A DNA stretch of 64,000 bases from Herbiconiux sp. SALV-R1 (GTDB lineage: Bacteria > Actinomycetota > Actinomycetes > Actinomycetales > Microbacteriaceae): positions 2,356,001 to 2,420,000 of the forward strand of contig NZ_CP053344.1 in the NCBI RefSeq assembly GCF_013113715.1, read 5' to 3'. The notes beneath the pieces were generated by a model. That model had not been told where the DNA came from. It did not search any database and was given only the letters and a program-made list of their open reading frames with translations. Shown piece after piece: positions 16,523-25,354 of this stretch (its first letter is position 1; every line of letters starts with the position of its first letter). A program made the translations under genes and the position numbers.

Positions 16523-17395
16523 GTGGCCATCGCCGTGACCTCCACGAGTGCGCCCGGCGGCACCGCCACCGCCACCTCCCCGCCCCCGCGCCGCTCCCGC
16601 GCGCGGGGGCGGGCCCCCCGCCGCACCGCCCTCTGGCGCGGACTCGCCGGCGCGGTGGGGCTCGCCCTGCTGCTCGAGATCGTCTCCCGCGCCGGCCTGG
16701 TGAACCCCGCCTTCCTCCCGCCCTTCTCGAGCGTGCTCACCAAGTCGGTGCTGCTGTGGACGGAGGCCGACTTCCGGGCCGACGTTCTCGCCACCCTTCT
16801 CACCTACGTCTACGGCATGCTCATCGCCTGCGCCGTGGCCATCCCGCTCGGCATCGCGCTCGGGCTGTTCAAGCCGGCCTACCGCAGCGCGCGGGCCATC
16901 GTCGAGCTCATGCGCCCCATCCCGCCCGTGGCCCTGGTGCCCCTCGTGCTCCTCATCCTCGGCGCCGGGCTCGAGATGAAGCTCGTCATCGTGGTGTTCG
17001 CGGCCGTCTGGCCCATCATGTTCAACACGCTCTACGGCGTGCACGACGTCGATCCCTACGCCAAGGAGATGGCGCGCAGCTTCGGCGTCGGCCGCTTCGG
17101 CGTGGTGCGGCGCATCGTGCTGCCGTCGGCGGCCCCGTTCATCGTCACGGGCATCCGCATCGCCTCCTCCATCGCGCTCATCGTGGTGATCACCGTCGAG
17201 CTCATCGCGGGCGGCGCCCAGGGCATCGGCGCCTTCATCTCGCGCGAACGCGCTTACGGCGACGCCGAGTCGTACCTCGCGGTGCTCGCCGCCACCGTCA
17301 CGGCGGGCCTGCTCGGGCTCGTCATCAACCTCGGCATCGGCGGGCTCGAACGCCGCTACTTCGGCTGGGACTCGACCACGAGGCAGGGAAGCTGA
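16523..17395 (+). CDS. ABC transporter permease (SsuC/TauC-type), subunit 1
   Basis: 290 residues from a GTG two bases after the previous stop, preceded by GGAGAG. A Pro/Arg-rich cytoplasmic N-terminus of about 40 residues leads into about six membrane segments. The BPD_transp_1 coupling motif is seen as ARSFGVGRFGVVRRIVLPSA (EAA-type loop) around residues 185-205. Its stop overlaps the next permease start by one base (TGATG). It forms a heterodimer with the following permease (inference from two adjacent non-identical permeases). Confidence 0.9.
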   Translation: MAIAVTSTSAPGGTATATSPPPRRSRARGRAPRRTALWRGLAGAVGLALLLEIVSRAGLVNPAFLPPFSSVLTKSVLLWTEADFRADVLATLLTYVYGMLIACAVAIPLGIALGLFKPAYRSARAIVELMRPIPPVALVPLVLLILGAGLEMKLVIVVFAAVWPIMFNTLYGVHDVDPYAKEMARSFGVGRFGVVRRIVLPSAAPFIVTGIRIASSIALIVVITVELIAGGAQGIGAFISRERAYGDAESYLAVLAATVTAGLLGLVINLGIGGLERRYFGWDSTTRQGS

Positions 17396-18282
17396 TGGCC
17401 GTCACCGACCGCACCCCGGGTTCGCCCGCCACCGCACCCACCACCGCACCCTCCGCAGCGTCTCGTGCCGCGGGCCGCCGCGACCGGCCGCGCCACGGAC
17501 GCAGCATCCTGGTCAGCATCGCGTACTTCATCATCCCGCTCGCGGTGCTGGTGGCGCTGTGGCAGATCGCCACCGCGCTCTGGCCGTCGCCGTTCTTCCC
17601 GCAGCCCTCGGCCATCGGCCAGAACCTGCTTCGGCTGCTGTTCGGCGGGGAGCAGCTCGCGACGCCGGTGTTCACCGGCGACTTCCTCACCACGGTGGGG
17701 CGGATGCTCGCGGGCTACGCCATCGGAGCCGCCTGGGGCGTCGTGGTCGGCACCGCGATGGGCCTCAGCCGCGCCTCGCGCGAGACGGTGACGCCGATCG
17801 TGGAGTTCCTCCGCTCCATCCCCGCCACGGCGACGCTGCCGCTGTTCATCATCCTGCTCGGCGGCGGCGACGACATGCGCGTCATCTTCATCGCCTACGG
17901 CGTCTCCTGGTTCGTGCTCATCAACACGGCGGCGGGTGTCGGGTCGATCCACCGCACCATGCTCGACCTCGGCAAGGTGTTCAAGATCTCCCCCGTGCGC
18001 CGGCTGTTCAGCATCGTGCTGCCGGCGGCGAGCCCGAAGATCTTCGCGGGCCTGCGCATCGCTTCGACCGCGGCGCTCCTCCTCGCCATCGTGTCGGAGT
18101 TCATCCTCGCCACGAACGGCATCGGCTTCCAGCTCATCCAGGCGCAGGGCCGCTTCCAGCTGCTCGACATGTGGTCGTGGATGCTCGCCCTCGCGCTCCT
18201 CGGGCTCCTGCTCAACTCCCTCCTCGACCTGGTCGAGGGCCGGGTGCTCTCCTGGCACCGGCTCTCCCGCCAGAAGATCTGA
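17395..18282 (+). CDS. ABC transporter permease (SsuC/TauC-type), subunit 2
   Basis: 295 residues. The start ATG shares a base with the upstream stop. An Ala/Thr/Pro-rich N-terminus (about 1-40) precedes six predicted membrane helices. The EAA loop reads LGKVFKISPVRRLFSIVLPAASP near residues 195-215. It differs clearly from subunit 1, so the import channel is probably heterodimeric. It is followed 14 bp later by the ATPase gene. Confidence 0.9.
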   Translation: MAVTDRTPGSPATAPTTAPSAASRAAGRRDRPRHGRSILVSIAYFIIPLAVLVALWQIATALWPSPFFPQPSAIGQNLLRLLFGGEQLATPVFTGDFLTTVGRMLAGYAIGAAWGVVVGTAMGLSRASRETVTPIVEFLRSIPATATLPLFIILLGGGDDMRVIFIAYGVSWFVLINTAAGVGSIHRTMLDLGKVFKISPVRRLFSIVLPAASPKIFAGLRIASTAALLLAIVSEFILATNGIGFQLIQAQGRFQLLDMWSWMLALALLGLLLNSLLDLVEGRVLSWHRLSRQKI

Positions 18283-18296
18283 AAGACGGTGTTCTC

Positions 18297-19148
18297 ATGA
18301 CCGACCAGACGACGACCGATTCCCCCGCCGGCCCGGCCACCGCATCCGCCGCCGCTTCCGCCCCCGGCACGCCGGGCGCAGCCGTGGTGGTCGACCACGT
18401 CTCGCACACCTACGGCCGGGGCGAGAGCGCCCACCAGGCCATCCGCGACCTCGCCTTCTCGGTGCAGCCGAAGGAGTTCGTCTCGATCGTCGGCCCCTCG
18501 GGCGCCGGCAAGACGACGCTGCTGCGCACCCTCGCCGGGCTGCTGCAGCCGAGCGAGGGCGCGGTGTGGGTGAACGGCGTGAGGAGCACAGGTGTGCCCG
18601 ACGGCATGGCGATGGTGTTCCAGGACTACAGCCGCTCCCTGCTGCCGTGGCTCTCGGTGGAGCGCAACGTCGCGTTCCCCCTGCAGGGCTCGTCGATCTC
18701 GAAGACGGAGCGGCGTTCGCTCGTCGCCGAGTCGCTCGAGGCGGTGGGGCTGCGCGGCTTCGAGAAGCGCTACCCGTGGCAGCTGTCGGGCGGCATGCAG
18801 CAGCGCGTGGCGATCGCCCGGGCGCTGGCCTACCGGCCGAAGCTGCTGCTCATGGACGAGCCGTTCGCCTCGGTCGACGCGCAGACCCGGGAGGGGCTCG
18901 AAGACCTGGTGCTGCAGATCCGCGACCGGTACCACATGACCATCCTGTTCGTGACCCACGACATCGACGAGAGCGTGTACCTGGCCGACCGCGTGCTCGT
19001 GCTGTCGCGACCGCCCGCGACGCTGGTGGAGGACATCAGCATCGAGCTGCCCGAGCCGCGCGACCAGATCACGACGCGCGAGAACCCGGAGTTCATCCAG
19101 CTGCGCGGGCACGTGGCGCGTCTCATCCACGGAGGGCCCGCCGCGTGA
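18297..19148 (+). CDS. ABC transporter ATP-binding protein (SsuB/TauB-type)
   Basis: 283 residues. A low-complexity Ala/Thr N-terminus is followed by a complete nucleotide-binding domain: Walker A GPSGAGKTT near residue 66, Q-loop FQDYSRSLLPWLSVERNV, signature LSGGMQQR near 163, Walker B LLLMDEPFASVD near 183, and switch His in FVTHDIDES. The SLLPWLSVERNV segment is typical of nitrate/sulfonate-type importers. Its stop overlaps the next gene start (GTGA). It powers the two preceding permeases at the inner face of the membrane. Confidence 0.93.
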   Translation: MTDQTTTDSPAGPATASAAASAPGTPGAAVVVDHVSHTYGRGESAHQAIRDLAFSVQPKEFVSIVGPSGAGKTTLLRTLAGLLQPSEGAVWVNGVRSTGVPDGMAMVFQDYSRSLLPWLSVERNVAFPLQGSSISKTERRSLVAESLEAVGLRGFEKRYPWQLSGGMQQRVAIARALAYRPKLLLMDEPFASVDAQTREGLEDLVLQIRDRYHMTILFVTHDIDESVYLADRVLVLSRPPATLVEDISIELPEPRDQITTRENPEFIQLRGHVARLIHGGPAA

Positions 19149-20257
19149 GCACCCGCGCGGGCCTCACGGCCCGGGCCGCCGTGCTCACGGAGTTCGAGAG
19201 CCCGTTCCACGTGGGGCAGATCGAGCTGCGCGAGCCCGCAGCCGGGCAGCTCGTCGTGCGCACCACCGAGGCGCCGTTCTGCTCCACCGACTGGATGGGG
19301 TGGCGCGGCATGCGCCGCAAGACCCCGCCCGTCGTGCTCGGGCACACGGCGGTGGGCGTGGTGGAGCACACAGGCCCGGGCGTCGACGACCTCGCGCCGG
19401 GCACCCGCGTACTGGTCGCGGGCACCCCGCAGTGCGGTGCCTGCTTCTACTGCGGCATCGGGCGGCCCGACCAGTGCTCGGTGCTGCTCGACGGCAGCGA
19501 CCCGGTGGTGGCCGACCTGACCGTGCGCGGCGAGACGCACGAGGTTCGGGCGGCCGGCCGTGTGGGGGCGTACGCCGAGCGGATGCTCGTGGAGCGCATC
19601 CAGGTCCACCCCCTTCCCGACGACCTGCCCGACTCCCTCGCCTGCCTGCTGGGCTGCGGGGTGTCGACGGCGCTCGGCGCGGTGTTCACGATCGCCGAGG
19701 TGCAGCCGGGGCAGTCGGTGGCCGTGCTCGGGCTCGGGCACCTCGGGCTGTGGGCGGTGCAGGGGGCGCGGCTCGCTGGCGCCTCGCGCATCATCGCGAT
19801 CGACGGGCACCCGTCTCGGCGTTCGATCGCCGCGTCGCTCGGCGCCACCGATCTCATCGACGCGCACCGGGGCGACCCGGTGGCCGCCGTGCAGGCGCTC
19901 ACCTCGGGGCGGGGTGCCGACGTGGTGATCGAGGCGGCGGGGCCCGCGATCGCCAGCCGGCAGGCCGTGCTCATGGCGCGGCGGGCCGGCACGGTGGTGC
20001 TCACCGGGGTGGCGCACTCGGCGACCGAGGTCGAACTGCCGCAGCTGCAGCTCACGGTGCACGGCAAACGCGTGGTCGGCTGCCAGAACGGGCAGATCAC
20101 GCCCTCCGTCGACCTCCCGCGCTGGATGGCGATGCTCGCCTCGGGCGAGCTCGACGCCACGCCCTTCGTCACGCGCCGGTACGGCCTCGATGAGATCGAC
20201 ACCGTGGTGCGGCGATCGCTCGCGCTCGACGACATCACCGGAGTGCTGGTGCCCTGA
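19145..20257 (+). CDS. Zinc-dependent alcohol dehydrogenase (MDR), copy 2
   Basis: 370 residues from a GTG that overlaps the ATPase stop. Zinc ligands are PFCSTDWMGW, GHTAVG (Thr in place of the usual Glu after His) and the structural set CGACFYCGIGRPDQC. The nucleotide site is GLGHLGLWAVQ and CGVSTALGAVF contains the third catalytic-zinc Cys. It is a paralogue of the dehydrogenase at 3579; both have the non-Glu residue after the catalytic His. Being translationally coupled to the importer, it probably acts early on the imported compound. Confidence 0.87.
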   Translation: MSTRAGLTARAAVLTEFESPFHVGQIELREPAAGQLVVRTTEAPFCSTDWMGWRGMRRKTPPVVLGHTAVGVVEHTGPGVDDLAPGTRVLVAGTPQCGACFYCGIGRPDQCSVLLDGSDPVVADLTVRGETHEVRAAGRVGAYAERMLVERIQVHPLPDDLPDSLACLLGCGVSTALGAVFTIAEVQPGQSVAVLGLGHLGLWAVQGARLAGASRIIAIDGHPSRRSIAASLGATDLIDAHRGDPVAAVQALTSGRGADVVIEAAGPAIASRQAVLMARRAGTVVLTGVAHSATEVELPQLQLTVHGKRVVGCQNGQITPSVDLPRWMAMLASGELDATPFVTRRYGLDEIDTVVRRSLALDDITGVLVP

Positions 20258-20311
20258 GGGCGGTTCGGGGCCACACTTGTCGATGTGGGGTACATCGAGC
20301 GAGGGGGCACC

Positions 20312-22285
20312 ATGGGCCGTCGAGGGGTTGCACGAGTCGTGGCGGGAGCCGGGGCATGGATAGTCGCGGGGGCGCTGGCGGTGACGCTGGCCGGGCCGGC
20401 GTCCGCAGCCGCGGGGCCCGCGGTGGCGGCGGCGCCGGGTGTCGATCGCATCTCCGGAGACGATCGCTACGCCACCGCTGTCGAGATCTCCCGCGCCGCC
20501 TACCCCGAGGGGGCGGAGGTGGCCTACGTCGTCACCGGTGAGTCGGCACCCGACGCGCTCTCGGCCGGCCCGGCGGCGGCAGTCGCTGGAGGGCCGTTGC
20601 TGCTCACTCGCTCGGGCTCGCTTCCGGCCGAGGTCGCCGACGAGCTCGATCGTCTCGGCGCGCAGCGCGTCGTCGTCGTGGGTGGCCCCGCATCGGTGTC
20701 GGAGCCCGTGCTCGACTCCCTGCGAGAGGTGGCGGACGAGGTCACCCGCATCGACGGCCCCGACCGCTACGCCACCTCCCGCGCGGTCGCGACGTCGCCG
20801 GTGTTCGCCGGGGGCTCGCCGACCGCCTACCTCGCCACCGGCCGCGACTTCCCCGACGCCTTGAGCGCGGGTGCGGCGGCGGGGTCGCGCGGGGCTCCCG
20901 TCGTGCTGCTCGACGGGCTCGCCTCGACCGTCGACTCGCCGACGCGCGACGTGCTCTCCGGTCTCGGGGCAGAGCGGTTGCTCGTGGCCGGTGGGCCCGC
21001 ATCCGTCTCCCCCGCCGTCGAAGAGGCTCTGGGCTCCATCGCCCCCGTCACCCGGCTCGGCGGCGCCGACCGTTACGAGGCGTCCGCGGCGATCAACGCC
21101 GAGGCGTTCGAGAGCAGCGACCGCGCCTTTGTCGTCACCGGCGCCGGCTACCCGGATGCCCTGGCCGGCTCCGCCTGGGCCGGTCACCTCGCCGCACCCC
21201 TGTACGCTGTGCACGGCGACTGCGTCCCGCGCGCGACGCTGACCGCACTCGCAGACCAGGGCGTGACCCGGGTCACGCTGATCGGCGGTGCCTCCACCCT
21301 CGACGAGGGCGTCGCGGCGCTCACCCCGTGCGAGCCCGCCCCGCAGACGGCGCCCGTGCGTGTGCCGGCGTCGTGCGACACGGTGCTCGGCCAGGCGACG
21401 GCCGAGGGGCTCGTGGGCGGCGCGGTGGAGTCGATCGCCATCGCAGGCCCACCCAACAACCCGCTGCGATTCGCCGACGCCCGCGCCGGGGCCCTGACCT
21501 GCCGGTGGGAGAGCGAGGAGAAGCGCACCGACCGCCTCCAGCCGCAAGCGGCCCTCGTCGTCGTCCCCGACGTCTCGAGCGACGACTACGACGCGACCGC
21601 GCTCGGCGAGATCTTCGGTGGATACCCGACGGTGCCGGGCTTCAGCGAGCGGTCGAGGGAGAACTGCAAGGTGGGCAACACCGGCTTCCCCCTGTGCAGC
21701 ATGGTGGAGTTCGTCGACGGGTACGGCGTGAAGCTCGCTGTCATCCCGACCTCGCCCTCGGTCACCGAGGAGACGATGGCAGCGGCACGGGCCACCTTCC
21801 GCATCGCCGTGGATGCTGTCGCCGGAGCGGGTGACCCGGGCACCCTGTGGCAGCCGGAAGGCGCGAACCTCGCGGGGGTGACCGAGTGCGACGGACTGAT
21901 CTCGGCGGCTCGCCTCGGCGAGATCGTCGGCGACTCGTCGATGCGCGAGTTCCGCGCGTACGAGGGCGAGTACGCCCTCGCCTCGTTCCGCAGCAACGCC
22001 CAGGTCGGCGGCTTCGGCTGCTCCTGGACGACGGGCACCGACCAGTACTCCGCCACGGTGCTCCCCGGCGGCGCGGACTACTTCCCGCAGTCGACACCCG
22101 TCGGCGGCGGCAGCTGGCACCCCGTCTCGGGCTACCCGGGCGAGGCGTACCTCTCCGACTCGGGCGACCAGGTGAGCGTGCTCGTCGACAACGCCTGGTT
22201 CTCCGTGCGCACCCCCTCCGGCGACACCGCCTCCCTCCCCGCCTTCACCGCCGAGGTCATCGCCACCGTCCGCGCCGCCGCCTGA
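20312..22285 (+). CDS. Secreted protein with cell-wall-binding repeats (CWB2)
   Basis: 657 residues starting at the ATG of MGRRGVARV, chosen because GAGGGGG lies just upstream. A signal peptide ends near the SAAAGPAVAA segment. Three cell-wall-binding-2 repeats cover about residues 40-350, each with the pattern R(I/L)xGxDRYxTA and a later VGGPASVS or IGGASTL. The C-terminal half, about 300 residues with paired cysteines (SCDTVLG, TCRWES, NCKVGNTGFPLCS, FGCSWTTG), is not recognised and may be a secreted binding domain. The gene is not part of the importer operon by spacing (54 bp) or by function, and is followed by a bidirectional terminator. Confidence 0.85.
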   Translation: MGRRGVARVVAGAGAWIVAGALAVTLAGPASAAAGPAVAAAPGVDRISGDDRYATAVEISRAAYPEGAEVAYVVTGESAPDALSAGPAAAVAGGPLLLTRSGSLPAEVADELDRLGAQRVVVVGGPASVSEPVLDSLREVADEVTRIDGPDRYATSRAVATSPVFAGGSPTAYLATGRDFPDALSAGAAAGSRGAPVVLLDGLASTVDSPTRDVLSGLGAERLLVAGGPASVSPAVEEALGSIAPVTRLGGADRYEASAAINAEAFESSDRAFVVTGAGYPDALAGSAWAGHLAAPLYAVHGDCVPRATLTALADQGVTRVTLIGGASTLDEGVAALTPCEPAPQTAPVRVPASCDTVLGQATAEGLVGGAVESIAIAGPPNNPLRFADARAGALTCRWESEEKRTDRLQPQAALVVVPDVSSDDYDATALGEIFGGYPTVPGFSERSRENCKVGNTGFPLCSMVEFVDGYGVKLAVIPTSPSVTEETMAAARATFRIAVDAVAGAGDPGTLWQPEGANLAGVTECDGLISAARLGEIVGDSSMREFRAYEGEYALASFRSNAQVGGFGCSWTTGTDQYSATVLPGGADYFPQSTPVGGGSWHPVSGYPGEAYLSDSGDQVSVLVDNAWFSVRTPSGDTASLPAFTAEVIATVRAAA

Positions 22286-22293
22286 ACAGCTCC

Positions 22294-22360
22294 CGAATGG
22301 TATGAGAATCAGGCAGTCAAGCCCTGACGGGGCTTCGCGGCGTGATTCTCATACCGTTCG
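22294..22360. terminator. Bidirectional stem-loop
   Basis: CGAATGGTATGAGAATCA (22294-22311) pairs with TGATTCTCATACCGTTCG (22343-22360) with one mismatch. A smaller AAGCCC/GGGCTT stem lies inside. It separates the convergent CWB2 and MarR genes, so termination on both strands is likely. Confidence 0.75.
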
Positions 22361-22389
22361 TCACCTCTAGCGTGCGACGCCGCGAGCGG

Positions 22390-22848
22390 CTACTGCGCGC
22401 GCGACTCGGCGGCGAGGGCCTCGGCGATCTCCGAGAGCACGTCGACAGCGATGGCGAGACGCTCGTCGTCGGCGGTCGACAGCGGGGCGAGGTGCTCGGC
22501 CCACACGCGGCGGTACCCGGCGAGGTTCTGCACGGCCTCGTCGGTGGGGTGCACCCGCACCTCGCGGCCGTCTCCGGCTGCCGAGGCCTTCTCGGCGAGA
22601 CCCTTCTCGACCAGGGCGGCGATGCGGGCGCTCGTGTTGCTCTTGTGCTGACCGAAGGCGCGGGCGATCTCGGTCACCGTGATGCCCGGTTCCTCCATGA
22701 TGATGCGCATGATGTCGGCCTCGGAGCGCGTGATGTGGATGAGCCCCGCGTGCGGCACGGTCACCTCCCGCTGCAGGTAGCGGAACGAGTCGATGACGCG
22801 CTGGCCGAGCTCGCCCAAGAGCTCCGAACGGGGCGGTGTGCCGGTCAT
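22390..22848 (-). CDS. MarR-family transcriptional regulator
   Basis: 152 residues beginning MTGTPPRSELL. The winged-helix region shows LIHITRSEADIMRIIMEEPGI, TVTEIARAFGQHKSNTSARIAALVEKGL and a wing AAGDGREVRVHPTDEA. It is divergent from the monooxygenase-like gene at 22982. A perfect 15-bp palindrome lies between them, the expected operator. It probably represses the neighbouring gene until a phenolic or aromatic ligand binds (family behaviour, inference here). Confidence 0.92.
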   Translation of the reverse strand: MTGTPPRSELLGELGQRVIDSFRYLQREVTVPHAGLIHITRSEADIMRIIMEEPGITVTEIARAFGQHKSNTSARIAALVEKGLAEKASAAGDGREVRVHPTDEAVQNLAGYRRVWAEHLAPLSTADDERLAIAVDVLSEIAEALAAESRAQ

Positions 22849-22903
22849 TTCACGAGCATATCCCCGTGTGTGGGGCCACGGCTTGCAGCCTCGCCGAGCG
22901 GTA

Positions 22904-22930
22904 CATATAGTTATAGTTACTATAATTACC
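22904..22930. promoter_or_regulatory. MarR operator and AT-rich promoter
   Basis: TTATAGTTACTATAA (22911-22925) is a perfect palindrome within a 27-base AT-rich stretch, striking in this GC-rich sequence. It lies between the divergent MarR and monooxygenase-like starts. A related imperfect palindrome, GGTTnTA-N5-TAnAACC, occurs at 27426-27444. Confidence 0.7.
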
Positions 22931-22981
22931 GAGTCCGGCGAGCAGCCGGTACCGCAACGACGCGAATCGGAGAAGCCTCGC

Positions 22982-24211
22982 ATGTCACTGCTGCACGACC
23001 CCCCGATCACGAAGACCCCCACGGCCGACGAGCTGGTGGAATACGCGCGCAGCCTCCGCCCGCGCCTGCGCGAACTGCAGGCGGAGCACGCGAAGCTCGG
23101 CACCTACTCCGAGGAGATCCACCAGGCCTTCATCGCCGGCCGCCTCTACGACATCCTGCGCCCGAAGCGCTTCGGCGGTCTCGAGCTCGGTCTCGAGACC
23201 TACTTCAGGGTCGCCATCGAGATCTCGCGCGGCGACCCCGGCGTGGGCTGGTCGTGGGAGCTCGGCTCGAGCCACGCCTACCAGTTCGCCTCGCACTTCC
23301 CCGAGCGCGCCCAGGAGGAGGCCTTCGCCGCCGAGCCGTTCATCTCGGCCTCGCGCGCCTTCCCGCAGAAGGCCAGCGTTACCCGGGTCGACGGCGGCTA
23401 CCGCCTCACCGGCCGCTGGGACTACAACAGCGGATGCACGTTCAGCACCCACTTCATGCCGGTCGCGTTCATCGAACAGCCCGACGGCTCGAAGGTGCCG
23501 TACATGTTCATCCTCCCCCGCGAGGACTTCACCATCATCGACGACTGGGGCGAGGGCCGCACCATCGGCCTGCACGCCTCGAGCTCGAACTCGATCGAGA
23601 TCGACAACGCGTTCGTGGCGTCGTACAACGCCGTGCCGTTCAACTTCAAAGACATCGAGTGGGGCGCCGAGGGCACACCCGGGTACCAGCTGCACGGCAA
23701 CCCGCTCTACCTCGGCCGCACCTCCTCCATCTTCATCGCGGGCCTCACCCAGACGATGGTCGGCTGCGCGCTGGCCTGCATGGACGAGTACGAGCGCCTC
23801 ATGGAGCGCGGCTCGAGCTTCCCGCCCCGCGTGCCGCGCAGCCAGTCGCCGGAGTACCAGCTCTGGTACGGCAAGGTCGTGTCGCTCGCCGAAGCATCCG
23901 CTGCTCTGCTGCTCGCCGCCGTGCGCGAGTTCGAGGAGCTCAACCAGGCCTGGGTCGACGGCGGCCCCGAGTTCACCACCCGCGAAGACGTGCGCGTGCG
24001 CGGCCAGATCGTGCAGGCCGCCCGCCTCGCGCAGGAGGCCATCGACGTCGCGTTCACCACCGCGGGCACGAGCTCGGCAGCCCTCGCCGGCACGCAGATG
24101 GGCAAGTACTACCTCGACGCCGCCATGTACCGCACCCACATCGGCGCCCAGCACGACGTGCTGCTCGCCTCCCTCGGCCGCGTGCTCCTCGGCCAGCCCC
24201 TCACCATGTAG
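22982..24211 (+). CDS. Acyl-CoA-dehydrogenase-fold flavin monooxygenase-like protein, copy 1
   Basis: 409 residues. It follows the acyl-CoA-dehydrogenase fold of two-component flavin monooxygenases (HsaA, p-hydroxyphenylacetate hydroxylase C2 type): an N-terminal helical part (LRELQAEHAKL), FGGLELGLETYFRVAIEISRGDPGVGWSW, a beta domain RVDGGYRLTGRWDYNSGC and a C-terminal helical bundle with a conserved GTSSAAL segment. These enzymes hydroxylate aromatic rings using reduced flavin from a separate reductase. No flavin reductase is adjacent. It is a single-gene unit divergent from MarR and is ended by a strong stem-loop. Substrate unknown; an aromatic intermediate is likely. Confidence 0.8.
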   Translation: MSLLHDPPITKTPTADELVEYARSLRPRLRELQAEHAKLGTYSEEIHQAFIAGRLYDILRPKRFGGLELGLETYFRVAIEISRGDPGVGWSWELGSSHAYQFASHFPERAQEEAFAAEPFISASRAFPQKASVTRVDGGYRLTGRWDYNSGCTFSTHFMPVAFIEQPDGSKVPYMFILPREDFTIIDDWGEGRTIGLHASSSNSIEIDNAFVASYNAVPFNFKDIEWGAEGTPGYQLHGNPLYLGRTSSIFIAGLTQTMVGCALACMDEYERLMERGSSFPPRVPRSQSPEYQLWYGKVVSLAEASAALLLAAVREFEELNQAWVDGGPEFTTREDVRVRGQIVQAARLAQEAIDVAFTTAGTSSAALAGTQMGKYYLDAAMYRTHIGAQHDVLLASLGRVLLGQPLTM

Positions 24212-24220
24212 AAGTCACAT

Positions 24221-24277
24221 CGAGAGAACGCAAAGTGCCCCTTCACCTCGCGGGAAGGGGCACTTTTCGCTCTCTCG
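24221..24277. terminator. Bidirectional stem-loop with T-tract
   Basis: CGAGAGAACGCAAAGTGCCCCTTC-type left arm (24221-24244) pairs with 24254-24277 with two mismatches around a 9-base loop. The core AAAGTGCCCCTTC / GAAGGGGCACTTT followed by T residues is a rho-independent terminator. It lies between convergent genes. Confidence 0.85.
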
Positions 24278-24289
24278 GCGCCGACGCAG

Positions 24290-25354
24290 CTACCGGATGC
24301 GCGCGATCCAGTCGAGGATCGGCACGACCGCGGCGTCGGAGTTCTTCTCGAGCATCATGGCGTGGCCGTTGCCGTGCACGCCGGCGTCGCCCAGGTTGAG
24401 GAACTCGGCCGAGCCGCCCGCGGCGTTCACGTACTCCACCATGAGCGGCGCCCAGGCGGTGAACGGCGAGGTCTCCCCCACCACCACGACCACGGGCAGC
24501 CCCTCGAGGGCGGGCAGCCGGTGCGAACCTGGCGACGCCTCGAGCTCGGCCGGGTCGGTGACCTCGGGCTCGTACCGCAGCGGTGCCGCGGCCAGCCCCC
24601 AGTCGAGCCGCGAACCGGGCCCGAACTCGTGGAACGGCGGGCCCATCGGCTCGATCGCCACGTGCGCCTTCACCAGCTCGGGTCGCGCATCCGCCACCAG
24701 CCAGCCGGTCGGGCCGCCCGCCGAGTGCGTGACCAGCACGGCGGGGCCGATGCGGTCGAGGAGGCGGCTGATGCGGTCCTGGTCCATGCGGTGCGACTCG
24801 GCGAGATCGGCGAGCAGGAACCCCATGCCCGCCGTGAGCTGATCGAGCCCGGGGTCGCCGATGCCGCCGCTCCACAGCGACTGGTCGTGACCCGGGATGT
24901 CGGTGTCGAACAGCCCCATCGCCATCTCGTAGCTGAACTGGGCGCCGGGAGCCCCCACCACATCCGGATGCGCCCACGACCGCCCGTGCGCCGGCCGGTC
25001 GACGAGGTAGACCAGGTAGCCCGCGTCGACGAACTTGTCGGCCCAGCCGGGCCGGCCGTCGGGGGTGCCGCGCCAGTCGGTGATCTGGCCGCCGCCACCG
25101 TGCACGAGCACGAGCGGGTAGGGGCGGGTGATCTCCGCGGGCGCCTCCCACTCCACGAACAGCGGCGCGCGCTGCACCGTGCCGCGCTCGCCGGGCACGC
25201 GTTCGCCCGCCACCCAGAAGTGACCGCGACGCGTGGTGCGCAGGGGGTAGTGCTCGAACTCCGTGGGCAGCGCGGCGGGGGTGACGGATGCGCCTGCCGC
25301 GGCAGCAGCATCCGTCACCGTGGTCGCCGTGCCGGTCGCCGTCTCGGCGCTCAT
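24290..25354 (-). CDS. Alpha/beta-fold hydrolase
   Basis: 354 residues. The start ATG overlaps the stop of the upstream monooxygenase-like gene (ATGA). Oxyanion region LVLVHGGGGQITDW, nucleophile elbow VTHSAGG (Ser near residue 215), and a C-terminal VHGNGHAMM with the probable catalytic His. TPDGRPGWADKFVDAGYLVYLVDRPAHGRS is typical of a group of catabolic esterase-like hydrolases. An Ala-rich N-terminus of about 30 residues looks unstructured and is not a clear signal peptide. Probably cleaves an ester, lactone or C-C bond of an intermediate; no reaction can be fixed. Confidence 0.85.
   Translation of the reverse strand: MSAETATGTATTVTDAAAAAGASVTPAALPTEFEHYPLRTTRRGHFWVAGERVPGERGTVQRAPLFVEWEAPAEITRPYPLVLVHGGGGQITDWRGTPDGRPGWADKFVDAGYLVYLVDRPAHGRSWAHPDVVGAPGAQFSYEMAMGLFDTDIPGHDQSLWSGGIGDPGLDQLTAGMGFLLADLAESHRMDQDRISRLLDRIGPAVLVTHSAGGPTGWLVADARPELVKAHVAIEPMGPPFHEFGPGSRLDWGLAAAPLRYEPEVTDPAELEASPGSHRLPALEGLPVVVVVGETSPFTAWAPLMVEYVNAAGGSAEFLNLGDAGVHGNGHAMMLEKNSDAAVVPILDWIARIR

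Noticed and set aside
18830-22120. About 1100-codon - strand frame opposite the ATPase, dehydrogenase and CWB2 genes
   Set aside because: The sequence is Arg/His/Gly low-complexity and covers three well-supported + strand genes.
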